Assembly (NCBI GenBank): GCA_008360955.1
Contig: LUCM01004730.1
Location: forward strand, 1 to 64,000
DNA: 64,000 bases
Direction of reading: 5' to 3'
DNA from: Fasciolopsis buskii
Taxonomy: Eukaryota > Platyhelminthes > Trematoda > Plagiorchiida > Fasciolidae
The position numbers and the translations under genes are program-made. The notes below the pieces were generated by a model. The model searched no databases, was not told the DNA's origin, and worked only from the letters and a program-made list of their open reading frames with translations. Positions 47,907 to 58,670 of this stretch are shown in pieces. Position 1 is the stretch's first letter. Each line of letters starts with the position of its first letter.

Positions 47907-49300
47907 TTTCAATGTTTTACAATTTCGTAAAATCAACAGGTGGTCCGCAAACGATCACCTCTGCATGATTTTTCCACTGGGGCATTTTATTAACAAACAA
48001 ATTTTTAAACATTTGATGAAGAACAGATAATTTGACGATGCCTATTGGATACGAATACCGACTGGTCAAGAGCTTCGCTTAATTAATCCACTACGGTTGC
48101 TATAGACAAAAGCACTTTTTATGTCACCTTCTTCTAGTTCCCAACATCCGCACTATCATCGTCATCTTCCCTGCTTGTTGTGACTAATACACAATCAGCT
48201 TTGTTTGAAAAAACTCCAACGTTTCCTCGGCAAGATCCCATCCCTATTACTGATATTCAAAAACGCTGAAGTTATACTATAAATGATTTTATGACACTAT
48301 ATTCGTCTAAAACGTATGAAAACGCACAAAATTGACTATGGAATCTCGAATCCTTCAGGTCACGGGACCCCAGATCGATCCCGAAGTCAGAACAGCGGAA
48401 CGGCAGCGGATATGAGCGGTTATTGAGCGGTCAGCGGTATTGGGTTGATCAAAACTGATTCTACCTATACGACAAGTCGGCAAAAAATAAAAACTAGGCG
48501 CGCGTGCAGCAGTTTGAGAGTGAATTGGGAACGGTCAGAATTGACCAGAAAAGCAGTAGGTTAGTCGCAATTCACTAACACCTGTAAAAAACGACGATCA
48601 CGTGTCGTTTCGGTTGGACCAAGCCAGATCATGTCACATGAACAGGACACAGTCAGTGGGTCGGGCCTATACCGTCTAACGGTATGACGACGGTTAAGCG
48701 AACGTGCATTGCGACCAGCAAACAGTTGGTCCACACGGCTCCATACTGGACAGGACAAACGTGAACCCCCAAACAGACAGATTGGGGAATCAACAGTCCT
48801 CAACAGATCTGTGGTCAGACAGCATTAGGTCAATGAGCACGGCCACAATTTGGTGTGTTCGTCCGTCTGTGTGCCTGTGTGCATGTGTGTACCTATATGG
48901 GAATGGATGGATGAACATGCGCATATGTGGGTGCGTTTGTGTCATGTGATCGGGCGTGTGAGTGGGCGTACTGCAACTTCGCACGCTTTTCGAGGAAATT
49001 GTTGACCACAACTATGCAATATAAAAACAGACGATGAAACGCGCAGTTTGTAAATGATCAGAATCGATAGTCCAGGTGCTGTCGTGAAGATCATTTTGTT
49101 CAGGAAGAATACTGGAACATAGAGTTTAGCAGTGCATCCAGATACTTTGGTCTCAGACGTTTGGACTACTTGCGTTGATCGCAAATCAAACAGTTCGTTT
49201 CTATGACAGCGTGCTTGCTGAGCATATCCATTAGGATCGCAAAGGATTCATCTCAACAAAAAATCCGACCGAACGCTGGATGATCCTCTTTTTCGTCCTC
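47907..49300. other. Unassigned 1.4-kb stretch
   Basis: No coding exon recognised. It may include the 3'UTR of the CCCH gene and contains a GT-rich tract at about 48850-48965. Confidence 0.4.
48486..48491 (+). promoter_or_regulatory. Candidate poly(A) signal for the CCCH gene
   Basis: AATAAA about 580 bp after the TAA is the first such hexamer I noticed on the plus strand. Weak evidence by itself. Confidence 0.3.
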
Positions 49301-50217
49301 AATGAACCTTCTTCAAAGTGTCCAATTTCAATGTCCCAATACGAATGCGTACAGGTCAACGGGGGTGTATAACCCTTACACTGGAGACCCTAGTCATCGA
49401 TGGGAGCTGTATCCAAGATATTCGCTTTCAAAACTCCACTTCCGTTATTTGACTAACATCTCCATCGAATCCTTTTGTAAAGTTTCATTTACGTCATTCT
49501 GGACATCCTGAGATTGCGGCTTATGTTGTTTCTAGCACTGGTTTGGATTTCAGTGCGAGGGATCAGAAAACACTTCATGACTGCATCCCAATCGACAGCT
49601 CGGTATGCGCAGTGAGACTTCGAGGTTCATGCAGAGTAAATATCCATCGATCTCATGGACGCAAATTGCTTTTCGTCTCAATTTACGCGCCAACAGATTG
49701 GAGTCCAGATGCAATCAAAGACATTTACTATAAAAAGCTGCACGACCACCTACGTGGAGCAAGACGAGGTAGCATCATGATTTTGGCATGGGACATGAAT
49801 ACTCGAGTAGGTCGACTGTCCCCGAATCAGACTCAACTAGGAGGTCCCTTTGGTATCCATTCCTGTCGTTCGGTTTATGGATTTGTGCTCAGACCATCAA
49901 TTGTTTCTCGCTAGTACGACCTTCAAATGCTCCAATAGACAGTAAGCCACCTGGTGTCCATCCTCTCCAGTTCATCAGTGCACTCAAATACACCACAATG
50001 TTATTAGTTACCAATGGATGGGCTGTCTAAAAAACTACCGGACTTACTAGAGCACCCTCCTAGATTCCAAACACGAGCTAGTGTATACTAAGCTGTCCAT
50101 GTGCTTTGGTAAGTGCTCAAAACACATGATCCAGTGTCGGTTAGATTACGATGAACTATCTGATCCCACTAGCCCTTGGCTGAAAAGCTAGCATTCTCCC
50201 CATCTCAAACACATCAA

Positions 50218-51039
50218 NNNNNNNNNNNNNNNNNNNNNNNNNNNNNNNNNNNNNNNNNNNNNNNNNNNNNNNNNNNNNNNNNNNNNNNNNNNNNNNNNNN
50301 NNNNNNNNNNNNNNNNNNNNNNNNNNNNNNNNNNNNNNNNNNNNNNNNNNNNNNNNNNNNNNNNNNNNNNNNNNNNNNNNNNNNNNNNNNNNNNNNNNNN
50401 NNNNNNNNNNNNNNNNNNNNNNNNNNNNNNNNNNNNNNNNNNNNNNNNNNNNNNNNNNNNNNNNNNNNNNNNNNNNNNNNNNNNNNNNNNNNNNNNNNNN
50501 NNNNNNNNNNNNNNNNNNNNNNNNNNNNNNNNNNNNNNNNNNNNNNNNNNNNNNNNNNNNNNNNNNNNNNNNNNNNNNNNNNNNNNNNNNNNNNNNNNNN
50601 NNNNNNNNNNNNNNNNNNNNNNNNNNNNNNNNNNNNNNNNNNNNNNNNNNNNNNNNNNNNNNNNNNNNNNNNNNNNNNNNNNNNNNNNNNNNNNNNNNNN
50701 NNNNNNNNNNNNNNNNNNNNNNNNNNNNNNNNNNNNNNNNNNNNNNNNNNNNNNNNNNNNNNNNNNNNNNNNNNNNNNNNNNNNNNNNNNNNNNNNNNNN
50801 NNNNNNNNNNNNNNNNNNNNNNNNNNNNNNNNNNNNNNNNNNNNNNNNNNNNNNNNNNNNNNNNNNNNNNNNNNNNNNNNNNNNNNNNNNNNNNNNNNNN
50901 NNNNNNNNNNNNNNNNNNNNNNNNNNNNNNNNNNNNNNNNNNNNNNNNNNNNNNNNNNNNNNNNNNNNNNNNNNNNNNNNNNNNNNNNNNNNNNNNNNNN
51001 NNNNNNNNNNNNNNNNNNNNNNNNNNNNNNNNNNNNNNN
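50218..51039. other. Assembly gap (822 N) inside a non-LTR element
   Basis: Flanks match 28140 and 28973 in the paralogous copy, where the equivalent interval is 832 bp. The gap therefore very likely holds the same element sequence. Confidence 0.97.
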
Positions 51040-52014
51040 ATTTTCCACTCTCCGACAGGTGTTAGAGCACCAATCGAATTTCCGAAGGTCAACGACCATC
51101 GTGTACTTGGACATTCGAGTAGCCTTTGACTCTGTTGATAGGTCTGCACGTTGGCACTGTTCGTTGGTGAATGGGATATCTGAGACGTACGTGTCGCTCC
51201 TCAAACAGTTGTACTGTCATGCGTCAAGTCGGGTTAGAGCTTATGGCCAGTTTTCAGCAACCACCATAAAGGATGTTCTATAGAATGGTTTTTCTGGTCT
51301 TTCGGACATTGGAGTTGAGCTCCTCCCAGGAAATAGAGATTATCACCCTGAGTTTGCCAATCATATCGCCGTGGTGCGTAAAAATGCATAAGTAATTCAA
51401 CTGGCCATGGACGGCTTGGCGATTAAGGTATCTGATTATGGTATGTGCCTTGCACCTTCAAAACCCATGATACTTATTCAAGACCGACAAGATCCAGTGC
51501 TTGCATTCACTCTTTGTGTTGATCGGTTAGAGTTAGTCAATAGCTTCAAGTATTTCGGGAGTTGGATTACACCAAACGGAGGCGTTGTGGAGAAGGTCAC
51601 GTCACGAATTGGGAAAGCCAGAGCAGTTTCCGTGAGCCTGTGAAACTTGTGGCTTCGCCATCAAATCCGACTTTCCCTCAATGAAAGTGTGTAAAATACC
51701 ACAGTTCGCAGTGTTCTACTTTACGATTACCAGACCTGGCCTATCCACGTCGAAGAGGCTCGGAGGATTTTTGCTTTCGATTACCAATGTCTTCGAAGCA
51801 TTGCTCGTGTCTGGTGGGAACATCGGGTGAGCAATGAGGAGGTGTGTCGCCCTATGTTGGGTGCATACAGTCGTTCTGTTTTTTCTTCGGTGGTCTGATT
51901 ATACCTACCCGTCGGCTACCTTTTTTGAGCTCGTTTTGCAATTGCTGAGATGTCCTGGATGAAGCAGCGAGACCGGTCAAGGTACGACTTGGCGTGGAAG
52001 AATGAGGAAGTTGG

Positions 52015-52042
52015 TTTCAGCTTCAGCTTCAGCTTCAGCTTC
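52015..52042. repeat. (TTCAGC)n short tandem repeat
   Basis: Four to five hexamer units lie in the 3'UTR of the non-LTR element. Confidence 0.9.
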
Positions 52043-52205
52043 GATTGGTGCTTCCCGCCTACCTGGTTGGGTCCCAAGAGATGATGATTGTTGTTGGTTG
52101 AAGGTGCTTCCCAATAAGTCTCAGAACCGGAATCAGTTGTGCGAATGCTACGTGGCCTGTTTGTAGAAATCGTCGTTCTCAATTAAACACCAACAACAAC
52201 CAATT

Positions 52206-53890
52206 TCCCATTTTATATGTTTTACGAAACGATACGCAATGTATAGCTGTTTGATGGTTGAAGACAGGCTTGTATGTAGATTATTGATTAGTCACCATAT
52301 CGATTCCCTTGTGGGTACCATCTTCCGTACCAGTTTGCAACCGACAGTTACATTCATCCTTGTCACAATCAAAGCTGTCTGTACATTTTCTGCCCCTAAC
52401 GAAGGACATAGACTAGGAAGACAATGTACTAAATTGGTCATGCAGACAGTGCAATGTGTAGTAGTCAAACTACTAGTAAGACGCAGGCTTTTCGTGGCTT
52501 ATGTAACGTTTGGAGTCAGCAACCCAGGTGAGCCAATTGTCGTACCTCAAGCACAGTGAAAAATGTCACAATTCACCCACACCATCCTCTTTTGCGCTCA
52601 ATTTGATTACTCTACGGTAACCAATGCCAAAGCGATGGACAAAAACGCACACGTCGGTTTGTTAAGCCTAATCCAATCTATTTAATTTTAACTTTGAAAT
52701 GAGAGACGCGAAAATAACGCGAAAAATCCTTCCCAGATTGCTCGATTCCTCTGCTAACTGCGGTCATGCCTATCCGCACGCGGATCACTGAAATCTTACA
52801 GGAAATAAACAACTACTGGAAAGTCAATGTAATCGAGCGCTTTACGTTGAAATTTGGAATGTCCTATCTTACCGAACTCGTGAGACTTAATCGTGCCTGC
52901 AATGTATTCCGTTTTGTAACACCGAAGCACAGTTTTGTGGTAACTTTCCATGTCATGGTGTGTATTCACTGATGTTAAATGGGCTATTCTGTCGACGTAC
53001 CACCTGCACAGAAGACTGACCTCTTTCTGAGACCCACTTCCACAGCTGGTGTGAGCACAAAAACAGACTTGATTCAAGCACATATCACCAAGTGGATACG
53101 GTCAAAGTGTATAAGTGTATCGTGGCATAATTGAGATGTTCATGGATAGGAAGTGGGTGAAAAAATAAGTTGATCATTTTTGAAAGTTCACCACAAATGA
53201 GTAATCTTTTGTACGATCGAAAAAAATGGAGAATAACAACAATAAAAATAATAATAATAATAAAATTACATGTTGAGGGCGCTTTAGTTGTTTAACGGGG
53301 TCCACGTGTACAAAGATCACTGACCATGGAATTGGTGGTTAGCGCGCCTCAATCATTCGTATTATTCGTTTCAATTATTCCTTTTTGCGATTCGTAATGA
53401 TTTCGCCCCGTCGGGTTAAGATCGTTCTGTGTGAGACACTGACTAGAGTCATCGTCATAATGGTGAGTGGGAAATATTCGAAATGAAATGGAAATACAAG
53501 TCCGTATGAAAAATTTGATCAAATGAAACGATATTGGCCTGTAAATCATCTCCAGTATCCGAACAAAATGACTGAAAATATTTCCATAAATAAAACTGTT
53601 GATGTTCCCTTCAAAATGACTAAGAGAGCTCGGGGTACATAACGGTAATCCAACGGGATCTATGCCTTTGGCTAGGCCAATCACGAAGCAGTCACCTTGA
53701 ATTATTGATTCCAGTAATTGGTCAAATGGGCCTTCTCTAAAACCAATCAATCGGCTAAATGTCAGATCTGCTGAGGTGGTAGCAAACTGTACACGAATAA
53801 AATCCGTCACTGTGTCACCACAATTTACAAATGTGTGAGATTTCCGAGTTGTATTGAATTGTTAAAGTGTTCTTCACTTCTGAATAATTC
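52206..53890. other. Unassigned; two open frames of unclear status
   Basis: A 107-codon plus frame (52239-52559) and a 154-codon minus frame (53349-53810) lack recognised domains. The minus frame has a plausible acceptor (GTACAG) before FATTSADLTFSRLIGF and a donor-like CAAG|GTGACT after LLESIIQ, so it could hide a small exon. A (TAA)n-like run lies near 53240-53268. Confidence 0.35.
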
Positions 53891-53896
53891 AAGGCA

Positions 53897-53899
53897 ATG
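53897..53899 (+). CDS. Alpha-tubulin exon 1 coding part (start codon only)
   Basis: ATG is immediately followed by donor GTACGT. The next exon starts at 53947, leaving a 47-nt intron after codon 1. An intron directly after the initiator ATG is known in animal alpha-tubulin genes, which is why I chose this start. Very short 5' introns are known in flukes. Confidence 0.65.
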
Positions 53900-53946
53900 G
53901 TACGTTCCACTGGCGTGCACTCAACCTCCTCTTGGTACATTTATAG

Positions 53947-54157
53947 CACGAAATAATCTGCATTCATCTGGGGCAAGCAGGAATCCAATTGGGAAACGCG
54001 TGTTGGGAATTATTCTGTTTGGAACATGGTGTAAAACCCGACGGTAGACTGAAGCCCAAAGCGACTGATATTTCTTTTGGGACATTCTTTCATGAGACCA
54101 CAAAGAACAAGTATATCCCCAGGGCCCTACTCATCGATTTGGAGCCTACCGTTGCTG
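53947..54157 (+). CDS. Alpha-tubulin exon 2, divergent isotype (3'-partial gene)
   Basis: The exon after acceptor CATTTATAG encodes about residues 2-71 of an alpha-tubulin: [28 protein letters not shown], then FGTFFHET and [13 protein letters not shown]. It stops at GCTG|GTGAGT in phase 1, where animal alpha-tubulin genes also split the codon before DEVR. The GQAG nucleotide-binding loop is intact. The loop around the usual Lys40 is four residues shorter than in canonical alpha-tubulin and reads [10 protein letters not shown], so the acetylation site is not clearly kept. The second residue is His rather than Arg. Later exons were not found in the remaining 9.8 kb, so they lie beyond the window, or this is an orphan 5' end. 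It would act as an alpha/beta dimer subunit in microtubules. Confidence 0.85.
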
Positions 54158-55640
54158 GTGAGTTTGTATCTTTTGATTGTAGTTCGTAGAAATTAATCCT
54201 GTCGACTGAAGTTGCGAACATTAGATAAACAAAGTGCTCGCATCGTAGAAGGCTTTCTAATGATAAGAGCCACTAGTGAGCAAGGATATTTTCAATGCCT
54301 AACAGCTTTGTGAAATCTATTAACGCCTGCACCCCCTCTCGCTGATTATACCAATCACCAGTAATTTTTAGTCGTGGTTTAGATTCGAAAGACCCGCCAA
54401 CCAGTCGACTGGAGACTTTGAAAAATATGGCACCGAACCGTGAACAATGGGAAACGTATTGTTATTTCCTATCGAATCAGAATGATTGAAAGTGTGTGCT
54501 TGTACAGTTAAACTGTGTTCCGTGTGTTGGTAGCTACGACATTCTTTTCATTCTACGCCCCTATAGGTACACTGCTTGTGCATGTTGTATATTCGTTCCT
54601 TCTACTGCTACTGGAGGAAAGAGAACGGTGAATGGGATTTGTCGTGTTTAACGCTGAACGATAATGGTGATGATGTCAATAAGGGTGAGGCCGCTAAACT
54701 TAGCAACGCGTTTGAAAATGTACGGGCCTATTCTATCGTCAATAATCCCAGGAATATTTATGAGAACTTCATTTCTAAAGCAATCTGAGGCATCACTCAA
54801 GTCCTGTACACACGCATAAATGACCGGAATCACAATAACTGAAAGATCTAGAGTTCAGATGTTAACAAATCCACGCACAACTTTGCCCATCGTGATTCCG
54901 TTTTCTCCCATCCTGATCGCTTGCTTCCTCCGAAACGCAAGATGATGAAAACCAAAAGTTCTCTGCTAATTTACTTTTTTTTAACCTGTCTGATATCATA
55001 GTTTCATATAGCCAAACATAGCAGCAAAATTGAAAGTTCACTCTTTCGCATACGTAAGGCAGCCTTTGATTTGGCTTGACTTGAATTTACTCGAGTTGAT
55101 ATTTCATAGTCACATTGTAAAAACAATTCGTATGTTTTACCTGGACACCGCAAGCAGTACTCAAATTTACTCCTCGATAGGTTCAGCTACAAAACCCGCA
55201 CAAGAAAGAACAATTTTTGAGGCCCGATAGATGTGGTTGGATTGTTCACCTATACAAAGGGCTAAAAATCACTCACTTTTAATGGCTCATTTCCAGCCTA
55301 ACGGATTCACCACAAACGGTGTGGCTGAATGAAATAAAATTAAGTGTTCTGGACGGGAAATAGTTTGACGCATTCAGTCATATGAAATTCGATCAACATA
55401 CAGAGAGTCTTAGTGCGTTTCGTCATTTTGTTTACTTTAAATTTTTAGGATACCTTGCAGCAGTTGGGTATTTGATGTGATTTTCCAAACGATTCACCAC
55501 GTAACGTCAACATCCAGTTGCTGTGGGAATAATGGAATTCATTGGTGTGATGAGCAAACCTCTGTGGCCTGCTAAGTCAGGTGTAAGATACTGGTCCAAA
55601 ATTACTTGGTGCTGGTGTTTGATAACCCCCTGAGAGTCAA
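54158..55640. other. Unassigned, presumed tubulin intron
   Basis: Follows the tubulin donor. A 71-codon frame (54576-54788) after an AG near 54568 shows no tubulin similarity. Nothing else recognised. Confidence 0.4.
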
Positions 55641-55649
55641 ACCGGTTAC

Positions 55650-55830
55650 TTTAACGGCTATGTTCGACCCATAGGCGTTTGTTCCAGGTTCGCGTCGCAG
55701 TTCCGGTGCGAAGGATATTCACTGTTGATGATTCCTACTGATAGGTTGAAACAGCTGTGCAGCTTTTCCATGGTTTTTGGTGGCAAGATGAATGTTGTTG
55801 CTACATGACGAATCATTTGGAAAACCAAAC
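55650..55830 (+). mobile_element. tRNA-like SINE-type element, family 2, copy 3
   Basis: B-box-like CAGGTTCGCGTCGCAGTTC near 55685, then the family body GTTGATGATTCCTACTGATAG and AGCTTTTCCATGGTTT. It is in plus orientation; the head is degraded. Confidence 0.55.
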
Positions 55831-56024
55831 TAAATTCCCTACCGTTGAAAACTGCCAAGCAGCAAAGCTCCATGTTAAAGTGTAATGTCTTCGCCTACTG
55901 CATAGAAGATCGTTCTCACCAGGGAGTCATTCATCTGGTGCGTTTAAAGGTCTGTGGCTCGCAAAATCCAGTGACGGACACGGGCCCTTTATCATGTAGT
56001 GTCGATGTTCGACGGTCCGTTGAG

Positions 56025-56165
56025 AATCAACCCCGCCAACACAATGGCTATGGCGTGTGACTCCCAGTCGTTCATTCCGAGTTCGCATCCCAGTTCCAGG
56101 AAGATGGGTATGCACCATTGATGATTCCTAGCAAGGATGAAATGACTGTAAAATTTCATGAGTTA
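56025..56165 (+). mobile_element. tRNA-like SINE-type element, family 2, copy 4
   Basis: A-box-like AATGGCTATGGCGTGTGACTC, B-box-like GAGTTCGCATCCCAGTTCC near 56080, and the family body ATTGATGATTCCTAGCAAGG. Same orientation as the copy 350 bp upstream. Confidence 0.55.
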
Positions 56166-57460
56166 AATGGACATCTTTCTAACCTGTTGTTAAAAACAGC
56201 TTATAATTTGCGTGCAGCTAATTGTAATTTGTAATGTAAACCTTCTGATGGGGCCGCTTACCTCTGGTTTCAACATATGCGACTTATATCATCACACCAA
56301 AAGATATCATTCATGGTTTGTGGGTAGTATCCAAAATATCGCTCTTATCTTAGTGGACATACAAGGGAGGGAAAATCAGTATGCAAAATCCGATTGACGA
56401 TATGAATATAAATCTGATCGTGGTGTTAAAATACACCACATTCCTTTAAATTTTTCGCATGAACTGGCCTCTCCTGCAATTCGCTCTTTCTTCTCCTGTA
56501 TTGTTGAATCGTATCACAGTCCAAGCTCTCCGGACTATTTCAATCACGTCTCAGCTGAGCTGACACTGTATTTACTTGTCCAGTGATTTCATCGCTAAGC
56601 GGTTTAATTTTTCTCACTAGACGATTATAAGCGCCAAAAACAGTTGGCTGACTGTAAGCGCCGGAGCACAGGATAACTGTACAGACAAGAAGAGCTGGTG
56701 GCCGGTTAACCCTTCAGTGGCTAACAGTGGACGTTGGCCGAACTAACTAACCGGGCAGCTCTGAACGTGTAGGTCGATATAACTGAATGTAGGCTTGAAA
56801 CTGTTGACTAACTGGCGATTGCAGATATCCCAATGGCAAAGAGTGGTCTCGTTGGCCTATATGCACGAAAAGGCAATACTCGGCTAAGGAGGCAGCAGAA
56901 CAAGTCCAATGGTGTAGTTTCGTGTTTCGTGAATCGCATTTAACCAAATGAGCAACCGCGAACAGCCGAGCAGATCGACGGATCGAGGTAGAAACAATTT
57001 AGCTGAACGTGGCAGAAGCAGCAACCAACTCAAGGGCAGTGAAACCTTGATAGGAAGTGCTGCTGTGCGGCAGGTGGGCCGAAAGGCAAATCAGAATGGG
57101 TGAGCAGACGTCAATCTGATAGTGCTACAAACTGTGGACGCGACTTAGTGCGTGCAAATCCATAAAACACCTTTTTATGAGACAGAACACATTGAGCGGG
57201 ATCTAAACTAAGCAAAGTCAGAAAGAAAGCGGTTGAGTGTCGGAGACGGTCAAAGAAACAAGTGATCGAGCGACAGACAAACACACAGATAGATCAATCA
57301 GGCGAGATTAGAACTCACAAGGTCGGCCAGATAACGTCATCGATAGATCAATCATAGCACGTGACGCAGTGCACTCGTAGTTTCGTATTATCCACAAACA
57401 AACCAACTGAAACTGCAGGCCACGATAGCCCAAATAACTAGTAGTAAATGCTAAGGTCAG
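56166..57460. other. Unassigned 1.3-kb stretch
   Basis: I see no gene, RNA or element. Open frames are all short. Confidence 0.4.
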
Positions 57461-57469
57461 TGTAAAATA

Positions 57470-58020
57470 TAACTCACAGCAAACCACAATGTTCAAAACG
57501 AATCCAGAACAAGCCACGGTAACCCTTACCGTTGCAAGGATGCAAGAAATGTGTCCCTTATTTCGCAAAACTACAGACGCTGTGCACAATGGTGATATAC
57601 AAGATAAAAAACCATGTACGTGCAAATCCAACAAGGTCAACTTGTGTACGTGCGTGTGTATGCGGACAAGTAGATGTACGCGCGGGTGTAGCGCGTCCCG
57701 AGAGCAGGTTATCTCAAATCAAAATTCCATCACAGAATCCTTCGGATTTCACCACCTTCATCCTACGGTATGACAGTGTAAATCTATGCACATTCAGTAT
57801 CCCTTCAAGGATTTGATACTGAGGCCCAACACCTTACGTCTAACCTTAGGGAGAAAATTCACCCAGCATATTCTACCAATAATACTAAGACAGCAGTCTA
57901 CAAACACCGGATGTCTTCGCACATATTCTGTCCTCAACGTTCCATGCTTTTGAACCGGATAGAAGCTCACACACAGGAGAAGGCAAAGGTCAGATGTCTG
58001 TTTGTACGTGGCAAAACTTG
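57470..58020 (-). mobile_element. Short non-LTR retrotransposon relic
   Basis: On the minus strand a 76-codon frame contains PVFVDCCLSIIGRICW followed by PKVRRKVLG, matching the conserved block after the RT domain (compare CLRSIARVWWEHRVSN near 51790). The rest is too decayed to place. Confidence 0.55.
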
Positions 58021-58024
58021 ACAT

Positions 58025-58669
58025 TCTTTTTGTGCACAGTAAGTCACGAGGAACAGATAGTCAGTAGTCGAAGGAGAAGGAGTTCCCTATTAATTCAGCT
58101 GTGAAATACCGTTACTCGCACTGCTCCCACGGGAACTTCATTATCCGTACTTGGCGGGGCCAATTGTCCCGGAGACTTCATTATGACTTCACAAGGTTGC
58201 AGCAAGATCATCTATTTAGTGGAAGGGGGCAAATCGACAAGACATCGTGAGCATTTCAAGTATCTTTTGGGGACAATTTCATGTTTCTCGAAGTTCCTCA
58301 GACCTAACTGGCGCATGTGCAGGATTAAGTGAACACAATTTTTCGTTTAATTTTAATGGTAGCTCACTTTGACATTTGACAAGCTGCTCTTCGTTAACCA
58401 GGAAAGATTGATAATTAGATATTTTACTAGCACCTTGTTTATCTTAATTATCAACAAGACAGAAACAGTAATGCAGTGCTGATGTTTCTGATTTATGCGT
58501 TGAAACTGTACAACGAACTACTATGTCGCAGTATTTGTCCATTCTTGGCAGAAGTATCGCGCCCAAATAATTTTGAGAAACCAACGCTGTTTGCCTAAGG
58601 TGGGCAATACCTAAGTGCTAAGGAATACGATATTTTATACAGCTATAGAGGCAAAGACTCTGAATAGCG
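58025..58669. other. Unassigned, possibly 3'UTR/LTR of the adjacent Gypsy element
   Basis: Directly 3' of the Gypsy pol on the minus strand. I could not find a matching direct repeat on the other side, so an LTR is not demonstrated. Confidence 0.3.
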
Positions 58670-58670
58670 G

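Larger units (their letters stand above)
49300..52205 (+). mobile_element. APE-type non-LTR retrotransposon with gap, copy G
   Basis: Endonuclease: SIYAPTDWSPDAIKDIYYKK (49678) and MILAWDMNTRVGRLSP (49778), keeping a D-x-N-x-R block. After the N run come RT VYLDIRVAFDSVDRSARW (51100), MCLAPSKPMILIQDR (51440) and NSFKYFGSWITPNGG (51540). Then decayed VRSVLLYDYQTWP (51700) and CLRSIARVWWEHRVSN (51790). The 3'UTR has a (CTTCAG)n run at 52015-52042 and ends near 52205 in a (CAA)n-like tail. Stops and frameshifts indicate a dead copy. The YADD block is lost or garbled at about 51360-51400. Confidence 0.85.

Noticed and set aside
47720..48030. Longer plus-strand frames of 82 and 139 codons over the zinc-finger exon
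   Set aside because: The third frame carries two perfect-order CCCH fingers with flanking splice acceptor; the longer frames have no motif.
50176..51204. Open frames of more than 300 codons across the N run
   Set aside because: They consist almost wholly of unresolved bases and have no meaning.
54576..54788. Next alpha-tubulin exon
   Set aside because: The 71-codon frame does not contain the expected DEVRTG or GHYTIGKE-like blocks and does not resume the split codon of exon 2.
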